Assembly (NCBI GenBank): GCA_003695765.1
Contig: RFHQ01000147.1
Location: forward strand, 1-44,557
DNA length: 44,557 nt
Origin: Gammaproteobacteria bacterium
GTDB taxonomy: Bacteria > Pseudomonadota > Gammaproteobacteria > Steroidobacterales > GCA-2729495
Reading direction: 5' to 3'
The position numbers and the translations under genes are program-made. Each line of letters opens with the position of its first letter. Positions within the stretch are counted from its first letter, which is position 1. Positions 1 to 8,601 of the stretch are shown here, piece by piece. A model generated the notes under the pieces. The model had not been told where the DNA came from. It saw nothing but the letters and a program-made list of their open reading frames with translations, and made no database searches.

Positions 1-52
1 CTCCCTCGGACCCGGCGTGGCGAGCGGGCGGTGCTTGCTTTACGCTAGCGGC

Positions 53-607
53 ATGCCCGAGCGGCCACTCTACTTCTGCAGCCAGTGCGGCAAGCCCGTA
101 GTCCAGCAAGTGCCTCCGGGAGACAACCGGCCCCGGTATGTCTGCAGCGAGTGCGCCGAGATCCACTACCAGAATCCGCGCCTGGTGGTCGGCGTCGTTC
201 CGGCGTATGGCGAGCAGATCCTGCTCTGCCGCCGCTCTATCGAGCCGCGCTCGGGTTTCTGGACCGTGCCGGCCGGCTTCATGGAACTGGGTGAGACGCT
301 GGCCGAGGCTGCGCTGCGCGAGACCTGGGAGGAAGCCCGGGCGAAGGTCGAGCTGGGGCCGCTGTTCGCGCTCGTCGACGTGGTCGGCGCCGGTCAGGTG
401 CACGCCTTTTTCGCTGGCCGGCTGCTGAGGCCGGAGTTCGCCGCCGGCGAAGAGACCCTGGAGGTGCGCCTGTTCGTGCCGGACGCGATCCCCTGGGAAG
501 ACCTGGCCTTTCCCAGCGTCCGCATTGCCCTGCAGCGGTACCTCGAGGACGGGCCCGAACTCCGCGGGCCGGTGCAGCTCAGCACGGCCCCGCGGATCCG
601 CTGGTAG
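53..607 (+). CDS. Zinc-ribbon Nudix hydrolase
   Basis: This 184-residue protein should hydrolyse a nucleoside diphosphate linked to another moiety, in the cytoplasm. The N-terminus has a zinc ribbon made of two Cys pairs (CSQC near residue 8 and CSEC near residue 31), as in NADH-pyrophosphatase-like and ADP-ribose-pyrophosphatase-like Nudix proteins. The Nudix box follows at about residues 79-101: G, five residues, E, seven residues, RETWEEARA. The glycine usual near the end of the box is Arg here, while the metal-binding RE..EE core is intact. An upstream in-frame GTG at 17 exists, but the ATG at 53 begins directly before the zinc ribbon and fits the family length. The substrate cannot be read from sequence. 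Confidence 0.85.
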   Translation: MPERPLYFCSQCGKPVVQQVPPGDNRPRYVCSECAEIHYQNPRLVVGVVPAYGEQILLCRRSIEPRSGFWTVPAGFMELGETLAEAALRETWEEARAKVELGPLFALVDVVGAGQVHAFFAGRLLRPEFAAGEETLEVRLFVPDAIPWEDLAFPSVRIALQRYLEDGPELRGPVQLSTAPRIRW

Positions 608-650
608 GCGCTGCGGGATCGGGACGATGCCGCTTCCTGGCATACCGATA

Positions 651-678
651 TGGCTGGAAAATCTAGGATTTCCGGCCA
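651..678. other. Inverted repeat between Nudix gene and fdxA
   Basis: A 10-bp stem (TGGCTGGAAA against TTTCCGGCCA, one G-U pair) encloses an 8-base loop. No T-run follows on either strand, so a rho-independent terminator is doubtful. It may be an operator or simply an mRNA hairpin after the Nudix gene. Confidence 0.4.
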
Positions 679-681
679 CGA

Positions 682-695
682 TTGACTAAAGTCAG
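682..695. promoter_or_regulatory. Dyad upstream of fdxA (Fnr/Crp-like layout)
   Basis: TTGAC-TAAA-GTCAG is a two-fold symmetric site about 75 bp before the ferredoxin start. The half-site spacing resembles the Fnr/Crp class (TTGAT-N4-ATCAA), but the central bases differ. An AT-rich TAAAAT at 717-722 could serve as a -10. Both assignments are inference. Confidence 0.3.
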
Positions 696-766
696 CGACC
701 GCTGCCCGCCGGCCGCTAAAATATGCCTGCGTCGACCGGGGGATCGACCGGAGACCGGAGATTGCA

Positions 767-1120
767 ATGACCTTTGTCGTCACGGAAAACTGCATCCGCT
801 GCAAGTACATGGACTGCGTGGAGGTCTGTCCCGTGGACTGTTTCCACGAAGGGCCGAACATGCTGGTGATCGACCCGGAAGAGTGCATCGATTGCACCCT
901 CTGCGAACCCGAGTGCCCGGTCGAGGCGATCTTCTCCGAAGACGAGATCCCCAAGGGCCAGGAAAAATTCCTTGAGATCAACGCGGAACTGTCGCAGCTC
1001 TGGCCGGTCATCACCGAGGCCGGCACTCCGCCGGAAGATGCCGACGAGTGGAAAGACAAGCCCGGCAAGCTGGCCGAACTCGACTGTCCCGAGGAAGTGA
1101 AGGAACGCCTGTTGCGCTGA
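767..1120 (+). CDS. fdxA: Ferredoxin FdxA (7Fe-8S type)
   Basis: A small cytoplasmic electron carrier of 117 residues, the usual size for FdxA. Cys at 9, 12, 17, 21 and 25 followed by Cys at 40, 43, 46 and 50 match the Azotobacter ferredoxin I pattern, which binds one [3Fe-4S] and one [4Fe-4S] cluster (CPVDC and CIDCTLC are visible). The acidic C-terminal extension is also typical. GGAG lies 9 bases before the ATG. The gene stops 11 bases from the convergent DsbC-type gene. Its redox partner is not indicated by the neighbourhood. Confidence 0.95.
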   Translation: MTFVVTENCIRCKYMDCVEVCPVDCFHEGPNMLVIDPEECIDCTLCEPECPVEAIFSEDEIPKGQEKFLEINAELSQLWPVITEAGTPPEDADEWKDKPGKLAELDCPEEVKERLLR

Positions 1121-1130
1121 GCCGGCCGGT

Positions 1131-1883
1131 TCAGCCGTCGCTCTCCAGGTACTCCAGCAGGTCGGGCGGCGACACATAGCCGGGAATCAGCTCGCCGCGC
1201 TCGGTGACGATCGCCGGGGTACCGCGAATCCCCAGTGATTGCCCGAGACGATAGTGCCGCTCCACAGGCGTCGGCCCGCAGTCCTCTGACTGGATGACCT
1301 GGCCGGCCTTGGCGCGCGTCAGCGCGTCGTTGCGATCCGCGGAACACCATACCTGCTCGGCCTTGAACCAGCTCGGCGTGTCGGGGCCGCTGCGCGGGAA
1401 GAACAGGTAGCGAACCCGGATGCCCTCGGCGTTGTAGTCGGCGATCTGCCGGTGCAGCTTGCGGCAGTAGCCGCAGTCCACATCGGTGAACACCGTGACC
1501 GTGTGCGGCAGCGACGCCGATCCGAAGATGATCATGCTGCTTTCCGGAACCGCCTGTATGGCTGCCAGTCGTGCGCCGCTGCGCCGCCCCTCGGTCAGAT
1601 TGGCCTCGCTGTCGATGTCGTAGAGGTCGCCCTGCAGCAGATAGCGGGCATCGGCCGAGATGTAGGCGATGTGCCCGCCGAGGCTCAGTTCATAGAGGCC
1701 CGGTATCGGCGTGGGCCGGACGCTGTCGGCATCGAGTTCCGGGAAACGCTCGAAGATCGCTGCGCGCGCGTCGTCGGCGTTCGCCTTGCCGGAGGCCTCG
1801 TCCGCCGGAGCCGGCGAAGCGGTGCCGAGCAGCAGTAAAGAGACGGCCAGAGCCGCGCGGCGGGGGATCAGCATGAGTGGCAT
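1131..1883 (-). CDS. DsbC-type periplasmic thiol:disulfide isomerase
   Basis: A periplasmic protein of about 250 residues in the DsbC/DsbG family, which rearranges incorrect disulfides in exported proteins. The N-terminus is a signal peptide (PRRAALAVSLLLLG, then a small-residue cleavage region). A dimerisation-type domain follows, and then a thioredoxin fold with the CGYC redox motif in TVFTDVDCGYCRKLH and the cis-proline loop GIRGTPAIV. I chose the ATG at 1883 because the open frame upstream is arginine- and serine-rich and would place extra sequence before the signal peptide; an ATG at 1874 is equally possible. The DsbC label is preferred over DsbG because of CGYC. A DsbD-type partner is not in the window. 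Confidence 0.88.
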   Translation of the reverse strand: MPLMLIPRRAALAVSLLLLGTASPAPADEASGKANADDARAAIFERFPELDADSVRPTPIPGLYELSLGGHIAYISADARYLLQGDLYDIDSEANLTEGRRSGARLAAIQAVPESSMIIFGSASLPHTVTVFTDVDCGYCRKLHRQIADYNAEGIRVRYLFFPRSGPDTPSWFKAEQVWCSADRNDALTRAKAGQVIQSEDCGPTPVERHYRLGQSLGIRGTPAIVTERGELIPGYVSPPDLLEYLESDG

Positions 1884-1980
1884 CCGGAAGTATCGACTGC
1901 AATTTGGACCGTCGCCGGCGCTGCGGGTTCCACGGCGAGCGGCTGAGCGCGATTCTAGCACGCGCTGCCGCCGGCCGCGC

Positions 1981-2919
1981 TCAGCCGCGCGGGTGGTGCT
2001 GCGAGTGCAATTCCTTCATGCGCTCGCGGGCCACATGGGTATAGATCTGCGTCGTCGACAGATCGCTGTGCCCGAGCAGCATCTGCACGACCCGCAGGTC
2101 GGCGCCGTTGTTCAACAGGTGGGTGGCGAACGCATGCCGCAAGGTATGCGGCGACAACCGGGTCTTGATCTCGGCCTTCTTTGCATAACGCTTGATGATG
2201 TGCCAGAAGGCCTGGCGCGTCATGCGATCGCCGCGCCGGGTCGGGAACAGGTAGTCCGTCTGCCGTTCCAGCAGGATCTCGACCCGCGGGCCGCTGAGGA
2301 ACTCGCGCAGCCAGCGCTGGGCTTCCTCGCCGATCGGGATCAGCCGCTCGCGATCGCCCTTGCCGGTGATCCGCAGCACGCCCTGGTTCAGGTTGATCTC
2401 GCTCTGGCGCAGGTTGATCAGTTCCGAGACCCGCAGGCCGGTGGCGTACAGTAACTCCAGCATCGTGCGGTCGCGGTGTCCGAGCGGGTCGCTGACGTCC
2501 GGCGCCGCCAGCAGGGATTCCACCTGGGCTTCGCTCAGCGCCGTGGGCAGGGAGCGGCCGACCTTGGGCATCTCGATCTTCAGCGTCGGGTCCTCGCCGA
2601 TCACGCCTTCGCGCAGCAGAAAGCGGTAGAAGCGGCGGAAACTCGACAGTTGCCGCGCCGTCGAGCGCGGTTTCGCGCCTTCTTTCGCCCGCCAGGCGAT
2701 GAAGGCCAGCAGATCGGCGCGGGTCGCGTAGATCAGGCTGACATCGCGCTTGGCCAGCCAGCGCTGCAGGGCAATGAGATCGGCTCGATAGGCGCCCAGC
2801 GTGTTGGCGGACAGCCCGCGTTCCATCCAGATTGCGTCAAGGAACTTGTCGATGATCGCCTCGGCGGAGGAACCCTTGGCCGCGCCGTTGGCGGCCTTGT
2901 TTGGAGTCGCGCTAGACAT
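1981..2919 (-). CDS. xerD: Tyrosine recombinase XerD
   Basis: A site-specific tyrosine recombinase that, with XerC, resolves chromosome dimers at dif. The 312-residue protein has an N-terminal SAM-like core-binding domain (about residues 20-110) and a C-terminal catalytic domain. The full active-site set is visible: R163 (TGLRVSEL), K187, H258 and R261 (HTLRHAFATHLL), H284 (LLGHSDLSTTQ) and Y293 (IYTHV). GGAAG precedes the ATG. The N-terminal 15-20 residues are an Ala/Lys-rich extension beyond the E. coli protein. Nothing nearby suggests an integron or phage integrase: there are no attachment-site-like flanks or cargo genes. Confidence 0.93.
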   Translation of the reverse strand: MSSATPNKAANGAAKGSSAEAIIDKFLDAIWMERGLSANTLGAYRADLIALQRWLAKRDVSLIYATRADLLAFIAWRAKEGAKPRSTARQLSSFRRFYRFLLREGVIGEDPTLKIEMPKVGRSLPTALSEAQVESLLAAPDVSDPLGHRDRTMLELLYATGLRVSELINLRQSEINLNQGVLRITGKGDRERLIPIGEEAQRWLREFLSGPRVEILLERQTDYLFPTRRGDRMTRQAFWHIIKRYAKKAEIKTRLSPHTLRHAFATHLLNNGADLRVVQMLLGHSDLSTTQIYTHVARERMKELHSQHHPRG

Positions 2920-2941
2920 TACTTCCGTTCAATGCTCCGAG

Positions 2942-3006
2942 CAATCCCGCCAGGGATTGGACCTGCACCACGCGCGCACCGATAATTCCGCCGGGACGCG
3001 CGCACC
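2942..3006. other. Hairpin and 11-bp direct repeat in xerD upstream region
   Basis: CAATCCC-GCCA-GGGATTG (2942-2959) is a perfect 7-bp hairpin just upstream of xerD. ACGCGCGCACC then occurs twice, at 2970-2980 and 2996-3006, a 26-bp period. The repeats sit in the divergent spacer and could be operator half-sites; no regulator is implied by the sequence. Confidence 0.35.
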
Positions 3007-3116
3007 TCCTTGTGCTCCCCGGTCGATACTGCTTCGCAGCACCAACCCCGCCCCCTGCGGGACGGCCCTGGACAGCGGCAGTATGCGTGGGGGGCGGCGT
3101 CGGGGCCGTGATTGGT

Positions 3117-3146
3117 TTCACAAAACATATCAATGGATTACATAAA
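3117..3146 (+). promoter_or_regulatory. Candidate sigma-70 promoter for the acyltransferase
   Basis: TTCACA (3117-3122) and CATAAA (3141-3146) are spaced by 18 bases in the only AT-rich stretch of this spacer. If used, the transcript would begin near 3153. That favours the GTG at 3171 as the acyltransferase start over the longer open frame. Confidence 0.4.
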
Positions 3147-3170
3147 CAGGCCGCCGGCGGTGGCCGGCCG

Positions 3171-3905
3171 GTGACGGGCCTTGCCAAGCGGCTGGGGCAA
3201 GGGTTGTACACAGCCTGGGCCGGGCTGGCCTTCGGCGGCGTGACGCTGCTCACATTGCTGCTGTTGCTGATCGTCCCGGGCGAGGCCCGCCGGCGGGCCG
3301 TCGTGCGCCGGGCCGCCCGCCTGATCCTGTGGCTGTTCGGCAGCCCGCCCCGGGTGCAGGGGCTGGAGCGCCTGCCGGCGCAGTCCTGCGTCGTGGTCGC
3401 CAATCACGCCAGCTATCTCGACGGAATGATCCTGACGGCCGTGCTGCCGCCGCGTTTCAGTTTCGTCATCAAGCGCGAGATGACCCGGGTGCCGGTCGCG
3501 CATTTCCTGCTGCGGCGGATCGGTTCGCAGTTCGTGGAGCGCTTCGACGGCCCGCGGCGATCGGTCGACGCACGGCGCATCATGCAGGAGGCCCTGCACG
3601 ATCACCGCTCGCTGGCCTTTTTTCCGGAGGGCACCTTCCGGGCCGAGGCCGGGCTGCGCCGTTTCCACGCCGGTGCCTTCCAGGTCGCGCGCCGCGCCGG
3701 CAAGCCGCTGGTGCCGGTCGTGATCCGGGGCAGCCGGAAGATGCTGCCGGCCGACACCTGGCTGTTGCGGCCGGGCCGGCTGGAGGTCGAGGTGCTGGCG
3801 CCCGTCGATGCGAGCGCCGGGGACTCGGCAGACGGGCTGGCCGCCGCCTGCCGCAGCGCGATCCTCGCGCGCCTCGGCGAGCCCGATCTCGACCGCCCGG
3901 GTTAA
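3171..3905 (+). CDS. 1-acyl-sn-glycerol-3-phosphate acyltransferase-like
   Basis: An inner-membrane PlsC-family acyltransferase expected to transfer an acyl chain to a lysophospholipid or related lipid. One N-terminal hydrophobic segment (around VTLLTLLLLLIV) precedes the catalytic domain. Conserved motifs are the HX4D active site (NHASYLD), the phosphate-binding FPEGTFR and a later VPVVIRGS. The frame is open back to 3012, but the upstream residues are low-complexity and overlap promoter-like sequence. GTG 3171 gives 244 residues, the normal size. The start is uncertain because no strong ribosome binding site is visible. The acceptor is probably lysophosphatidate, though ornithine-lipid-type acceptors cannot be excluded. 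Confidence 0.85.
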   Translation: MTGLAKRLGQGLYTAWAGLAFGGVTLLTLLLLLIVPGEARRRAVVRRAARLILWLFGSPPRVQGLERLPAQSCVVVANHASYLDGMILTAVLPPRFSFVIKREMTRVPVAHFLLRRIGSQFVERFDGPRRSVDARRIMQEALHDHRSLAFFPEGTFRAEAGLRRFHAGAFQVARRAGKPLVPVVIRGSRKMLPADTWLLRPGRLEVEVLAPVDASAGDSADGLAAACRSAILARLGEPDLDRPG

Positions 3906-3924
3906 CTCCGCTGCCGTTTCTGAC

Positions 3925-3954
3925 TTGGCCAGCGGCACCGCGCGACCGCATAAT
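3925..3954 (+). promoter_or_regulatory. Candidate sigma-70 promoter for thiolase gene
   Basis: TTGGCC and CATAAT are separated by 18 bases, 58 bases before the GTG start of the thiolase gene. This is a moderate match, based on sequence only. Confidence 0.35.
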
Positions 3955-4011
3955 CAGCGCCTTTGAGCAGCCAGCCTGCCCCGTTGCGGCAGGGAAGCCG
4001 GATCGACAGCC

Positions 4012-5220
4012 GTGAACCCTCAGGACATCGTCATCGTCGCCGCCCGCCGCACACCGATCGGCGCCTTCCAGGGCGCACTGGCGCCGCTCAGCGCGCCGGA
4101 ACTCTCGGCGGCCGCCACCCGCGCCTGCCTGGCGGACAGCGGGCTGGCCGCCGACGAGGTCGACCACGCGATCATCGGCTGCGTGCTGCAGGCGGGTCTG
4201 GGCCAGGCGCCGGCCCGCCAGGCGGCCCTCGCCGGCGGACTCACGCAGGCCACCGACTGCCTGACGGTCAACAAGGTCTGCGGGTCGGCGATGAAGGCCG
4301 CCACGATCGGCTACGACATGCTGCGCGCCGGGGCCGCGCGCTATGTGCTCGCCGGCGGCATGGAGTCGATGAGCAACGCTCCCTATCTGCTGCCGAAGGC
4401 CCGCGCCGGCTACCGCATGGGTCACCAGCAGGTGCTGGACCACATGTTCTTCGATGGCCTGCAGAATCCCTACGACGGCCAGATGATGGGCTATTTCGCC
4501 GAGCAAACGGCACGGCACTATGGCTTCACCCGGGAACAGCAGGATGCCTTCGCGATCGCCTCGGTGGAACGGGCCCTCGCGGCCACCGCGTCCGGCGCCT
4601 TCGAGGCCGAGATCGCGCCGGTCACGGTCGCCAGCCGCCGCGGAGAGAGCGTCGTTCGCCAGGACGAGGAGCCGGCCCGCTGCGACATCGGGCGGATTCC
4701 CGTCCTGCGGCCCGCCTTCGCCAAGGGCGGCACCGTCACGGCCGCCAGTTCATCGTCGATCGCCGACGGTGCCGCCTCGCTGCTGCTGACGACCGCCGCC
4801 GAGGCGAACGCCCGGCAGTTGCCGGTGCTCGCGCGGATCGCCGGTTACAGCACGCACTCGCAGGCGCCGGAGTGGTTCACCACTGCGCCGGTCGGTGCGC
4901 TGCGCAAACTGCAGGAGCGCCTCGGCTGGTCTGCGGGCGACGTCGACCTGTACGAAATCAATGAAGCCTTCGCCTGCGTGACCATGGCCGCGATGCGTGA
5001 ACTGGACATCGATCACGCCCGGATCAACGTCAACGGCGGCGCCTGCGCCCTGGGCCATCCGATCGGCGCCACCGGCGCGCGCATCATCGTGACCCTGCTG
5101 CACGCACTGCAGGACCGCGGCGGCCGGCGGGGGATCGCCGCCCTATGCATCGGCGGCGGCGAGGCGCTGGCGATCGCGCTGGACCTGAACGATCTGCCGA
5201 ATTCAGCCACGGCCCCATGA
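4012..5220 (+). CDS. Thiolase (acetyl-CoA C-acyltransferase)
   Basis: A 402-residue thiolase that joins or cleaves acyl-CoA chains, either acetoacetyl-CoA formation or the last step of beta-oxidation. The nucleophilic Cys90 lies in NKVCGSAMKA. The motif containing the catalytic His is NGGACALGHPIGATGAR, and the second Cys sits in ALCIGGGEA. The start is GTG at 4012. The stop overlaps the next gene by ATGA, so the MarR-type regulator is translationally coupled and may control the operon. Biosynthetic (PhaA/AtoB-like) and degradative (FadA-like) roles cannot be separated here. No beta-oxidation hydratase-dehydrogenase gene is adjacent. Confidence 0.93.
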   Translation: MNPQDIVIVAARRTPIGAFQGALAPLSAPELSAAATRACLADSGLAADEVDHAIIGCVLQAGLGQAPARQAALAGGLTQATDCLTVNKVCGSAMKAATIGYDMLRAGAARYVLAGGMESMSNAPYLLPKARAGYRMGHQQVLDHMFFDGLQNPYDGQMMGYFAEQTARHYGFTREQQDAFAIASVERALAATASGAFEAEIAPVTVASRRGESVVRQDEEPARCDIGRIPVLRPAFAKGGTVTAASSSSIADGAASLLLTTAAEANARQLPVLARIAGYSTHSQAPEWFTTAPVGALRKLQERLGWSAGDVDLYEINEAFACVTMAAMRELDIDHARINVNGGACALGHPIGATGARIIVTLLHALQDRGGRRGIAALCIGGGEALAIALDLNDLPNSATAP

Positions 5221-5660
5221 GCGATATGGAAACGGACAACATGGACGAAGCCACCGCCCTGCGTGACCAGGAATTCGCCCGCGAGTTCCTGGACCTGATC
5301 GCCGAATACGTGCCCGGCTCGTACACGCTGAACCAGATCCGCATCCTGCAATATATCTACCTGTGCTCGGACTATCGCGGCCGGCCGGCTACCCACGGCG
5401 AGATCTGCCGCGCGCTGCGCCTGTCGGCGCCGACGGTCTCGCGCGCCATCGCGCTGTTCCTGGAAACCGGCATGATCCAGGAGCAGCCGGACCCGAGCGA
5501 CGGCCGCCGCCGCCTGCTGCTGGGCGAACGGGTCAGTGATTCCAACCGGCAGCAGATGAGTCAGCGCTTTTCGGCAATGCTCGCCCGGGAGCGTCGCTAC
5601 CGCCCGGGCGCAGGGGCGGAAGCCGATCAGCCTGGCGAAAAAGCCCGCTCCACCGACTGA
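5217..5660 (+). CDS. MarR-type transcriptional regulator
   Basis: A 147-residue DNA-binding protein with a winged helix-turn-helix of the MarR kind. The recognition region includes HGEICRALRLSAPTVSRAI, and the wing is SDGRRRLLL. The ATG at 5217 overlaps the thiolase stop (ATGA), arguing for co-transcription. The ligand is unknown; control of the upstream thiolase in response to an acyl or aromatic CoA compound would fit its position but is inference. The C-terminal 25 residues are charged and probably disordered. The gene ends 20 bases from the convergent ETF-ubiquinone oxidoreductase gene. Confidence 0.8.
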   Translation: MSDMETDNMDEATALRDQEFAREFLDLIAEYVPGSYTLNQIRILQYIYLCSDYRGRPATHGEICRALRLSAPTVSRAIALFLETGMIQEQPDPSDGRRRLLLGERVSDSNRQQMSQRFSAMLARERRYRPGAGAEADQPGEKARSTD

Positions 5661-5679
5661 GCCCGGCGCCCGCGGCGGG

Positions 5680-7332
5680 CTACATGCCGGCGTAATTCGG
5701 GCCGCCGCCGCCTTCCGGCACCGTCCATTCGATGTTCTGGGCCGGATCCTTGATGTCGCAGGTCTTGCAGTGGACGCAGTTCTGCGCGTTGATCTGGAAG
5801 CGCTTGCCGCCGCGCTCGTCGTCGACGACCTCGTACACCGCGGCCGGGCAGTAGCGCTGTGCGGGCTCTGCGTACTTCGGCAGATTCTCGCGGATCGGCA
5901 GCTCCGGATCCTTCAGCCGCAGGTGGCAGGGCTGATCTTCCTCGTGATTGGTGCTGGACAGGTACACCGATGACAGGCGGTCGAAGCTGAGCACATTGTC
6001 GGGTTTCGGGTAATCGATCCGCGGCGCCTCGTCGGCGAGCATGAGGCCCTCGTGGTCCGGCTGCCGCGCGTGCAACGTGAACGGCAGGCGCCCGCCGAAC
6101 AGGTTCTGGTCCAGCCAGGTGAAGGCCGAGCCGGCCAGCGTGCCGAGCTTCTTCTGCGCCGGCCCGAAATTGCGCGCGCGGTACAGTTCTTCGTGCACCC
6201 AGGACTTGCGGACCGCGGCCGGGTAGTCGTCGAGCACCAGCGGCGCATCGTCGCCGTGCAGCAGCGCGGCGAAGATCGCCTCGGCCGCGAGCATGCCGGT
6301 CTTCATCGCCGTGTGGTTGCCCTTGATCTTGACGCCGTTCAGGAAGCCGGCCTCGCAGCCGGCCAGCAGGCCGCCGGGAAACACCAGTTTCGGCAATGAC
6401 TGCAGGCCGCCCTTGTTCACGGCGCGCGCGCCGTAGCTGATGCGCTTGCCACCCTCCAGGACCCCGGCGATCAGCGGGTGATGCTTCCAGCGCTGGAACT
6501 CCTCGAACGGGCTCAGCCATGGATTGCGATAGTTCAGCGCGACGATCAGTCCCAGGTACACGAGGTTGTCGCGCGCATGGTAGAGAAACCCCCCGCCCTC
6601 GGTGCGGTTGTCCAGCGGCCATCCCAGGGTATGCACGACCAGGCCCTGCTGGTGGCGCTCAGGCGCCACGCTCCAGATCTCCTTGATGCCGAGGCCATAA
6701 TGCTGGGGATCGGCCCCGCCCTGCAGCCCGTAGTGGCGGATCAGTTCCTTGCCGAGGCTGCCGCGGCAGCCCTCGGCGAACAGCGTGTACGACGCCCGCA
6801 GCTCGTAGCCGGGCTCGAAATTCGGCTTGGGCCGGCCGTCGGCGCCCCGCCCCATGTCGCCGGTGATCACGCCGGCCACGCGTTCCCCGTCGTAGAGCAC
6901 CTCGGCAGCCGCAAAACCGGGAAACAGGTTGACGCCCAGCGCCTCGGCCTGTTCGCCCAGCCAGCGGCACAGTTCGCCGAGCGAGATGATGTAATTTCCG
7001 TGATTGCGCGACGGCCGTGGAATGAAGAATTCCGGCACGCGGATCGCGCGCTCGGGGCCTGCCAGGAAGTGAAACTCGTCGCGCGCCACGGGCAGCTGCA
7101 CCGGCGCGCCGCGTTCCCGCCAGTCGGGGAACAGCTCGTCCAGCGCACGCGGTTCGAAGACCGCGCCGGACATGATGTGGGCGCCAATCTCGGAGCCTTT
7201 CTCGACCACGCAGACCTCGAGTTCGCGGCCAGCCTCCTGCGCGAGCTGCATGAGCCGGCAGGCGGCGGCCAGCCCACAGGGGCCGGCGCCGACGATCACT
7301 ACGTCGAAATCCATCGATTCCCGTTCGCTCAT
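5680..7332 (-). CDS. Electron transfer flavoprotein-ubiquinone oxidoreductase
   Basis: A membrane-associated flavoprotein of 550 residues that passes electrons from electron-transfer flavoprotein to ubiquinone, linking acyl-CoA dehydrogenases to the respiratory chain. The FAD-binding GAGPCG is near residue 16. The central region contains the family motif GCEAGFLNGVKIKG. The C-terminus has the [4Fe-4S] ligands in NCVHCKTCDIKDP, followed by the conserved WTVPEGGGGPNY tail. Length and domain order match bacterial ETF-QO throughout. The ETF alpha and beta subunits are not in the window. The ATG at 7332 follows directly from a divergent spacer shared with zapE. Confidence 0.95.
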   Translation of the reverse strand: MSERESMDFDVVIVGAGPCGLAAACRLMQLAQEAGRELEVCVVEKGSEIGAHIMSGAVFEPRALDELFPDWRERGAPVQLPVARDEFHFLAGPERAIRVPEFFIPRPSRNHGNYIISLGELCRWLGEQAEALGVNLFPGFAAAEVLYDGERVAGVITGDMGRGADGRPKPNFEPGYELRASYTLFAEGCRGSLGKELIRHYGLQGGADPQHYGLGIKEIWSVAPERHQQGLVVHTLGWPLDNRTEGGGFLYHARDNLVYLGLIVALNYRNPWLSPFEEFQRWKHHPLIAGVLEGGKRISYGARAVNKGGLQSLPKLVFPGGLLAGCEAGFLNGVKIKGNHTAMKTGMLAAEAIFAALLHGDDAPLVLDDYPAAVRKSWVHEELYRARNFGPAQKKLGTLAGSAFTWLDQNLFGGRLPFTLHARQPDHEGLMLADEAPRIDYPKPDNVLSFDRLSSVYLSSTNHEEDQPCHLRLKDPELPIRENLPKYAEPAQRYCPAAVYEVVDDERGGKRFQINAQNCVHCKTCDIKDPAQNIEWTVPEGGGGPNYAGM

Positions 7333-7455
7333 GCGGATTCCCGATTGCCAGCCGGCCTGGCCGCAGCCCCAGGCCGCGGCATTCTAGCATTCGCAGCCCT
7401 TGCAGTCTGTGCAGCGCCGGCTAAGCTGCGGCGGCGACAGCGACAGGGACAGTGC

Positions 7456-8541
7456 ATGCGCCTCACCGACATCTACGAGCGCCGGCTCGCCGAACTGGGC
7501 TACCAGCCCGACCCGGCCCAGCGGCGCGCCATCGCCGCGCTGGAGCGCGTGCGGCAAGCGCTGGCGGCCCGCCGCCCAGCCGGCCGGCTGCGCCGCTGGT
7601 TCGGTGGCCGGACTGCCGGTGACCCGGTGCGCGGCCTGTACCTTTTCGGCGGCGTCGGGCGCGGCAAGACCTTCGCGATGGATCTGTTCTTCGACGCCGT
7701 GCCGGGAGAGCAGAAGCTGCGCTATCACTTCCACCGGCTGATGTACCGCGTGCACCGGCGGCTGGCGGAACTCGGCGAACGGCGGGATCCGCTGGACAGG
7801 GTCGCCGGCGAACTGGCCGCGCAGGCCCGCCTGCTGTGCTTCGACGAGTTCTTCGTCAGCGACATCGCCGACGCGATGATCCTCGGCCGGCTGCTGGACG
7901 GCCTCTTCGCCCGCGGCGTGACGCTGGTCGCGACCTCCAACATCCCGCCGGATGAACTCTACCGGGACGGGTTGCAACGGCAGAAGTTCCTGCCGGCGAT
8001 CGAGTCGCTGAAGGCACATACCGAGGTGCTCGAGGTCGACGGCGGCACCGATTACCGGCTGCGGGTGCTGGAAAAAGCGGAGATCTACCACTGGCCGCTG
8101 GACGCCGCTGCCGAGACCTCGCTGGCGCGCTCCTTCGCCGCGCTCGCGCCCGATGCCGGCAACAGCGGCCGGTCGATCGAGATCCTCGGCCGGGAATTGC
8201 CGACGCGGCGGCGCGCGGACGGGGTGGCCTGGTTCGATTTCGCTGCGCTCTGTGACGGGCCGCGCAGTCAGGACGACTACATCGAGCTGGCGCGGGCGTT
8301 TCAGGCGATCATCATCAGCGGAGTGCCGGTGCTGGACCGGCAGCGGGAAGACGCCGCCCGGCGTTTCATCGCGCTGGTCGACGAGTTCTACGATCGCCGC
8401 GTGAAGCTGATCCTGTCCGCAGCCGTGCCGATCGAACAGCTGTATGCGGGCAGGCGCTTGCGGCACGAGTTCGAACGCACGGTCAGCCGCCTCTACGAAA
8501 TGCAGTCGCTGGACTATCTGGCGGCCCGCCGGCGCGATTGA
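7456..8541 (+). CDS. zapE: Cell division ATPase ZapE (AFG1 family)
   Basis: A cytoplasmic AAA-type ATPase of 361 residues that in E. coli associates with the FtsZ ring under stress. Walker A is GGVGRGKT (about residues 65-72) and Walker B is LLCFDEFF (D130, E131). The family motifs VATSNIPPDELYRDGLQR and the C-terminal QSLDYLA are present. The reading frame is open far upstream, antisense to the neighbouring flavoprotein gene, but family homology begins at the ATG at 7456 (MRLTDIYERR), with AGGGAC as a possible ribosome binding site. A short insertion (RRWFGGRTAG) precedes the P-loop. Confidence 0.93.
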   Translation: MRLTDIYERRLAELGYQPDPAQRRAIAALERVRQALAARRPAGRLRRWFGGRTAGDPVRGLYLFGGVGRGKTFAMDLFFDAVPGEQKLRYHFHRLMYRVHRRLAELGERRDPLDRVAGELAAQARLLCFDEFFVSDIADAMILGRLLDGLFARGVTLVATSNIPPDELYRDGLQRQKFLPAIESLKAHTEVLEVDGGTDYRLRVLEKAEIYHWPLDAAAETSLARSFAALAPDAGNSGRSIEILGRELPTRRRADGVAWFDFAALCDGPRSQDDYIELARAFQAIIISGVPVLDRQREDAARRFIALVDEFYDRRVKLILSAAVPIEQLYAGRRLRHEFERTVSRLYEMQSLDYLAARRRD

Positions 8542-8546
8542 GCCCG

Positions 8547-8575
8547 CTGACGGCCCGGCCGCCAGCGGCTACAAT
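8547..8575 (+). promoter_or_regulatory. Candidate promoter for gpmA
   Basis: CTGACG and TACAAT are separated by 17 bases just after zapE. They lie upstream of a strong GAGGAGGA ribosome binding site at 8589-8596. This is a moderate sigma-70 match. Confidence 0.4.
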
Positions 8576-8601
8576 GGCGCGCGCTGACGAGGAGGAATAC
8601 G

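Noticed and set aside
6478-7455. N-terminal extension of ZapE
   Set aside because: It is antisense to the conserved ETF-ubiquinone oxidoreductase gene and has no homology to the ZapE family.
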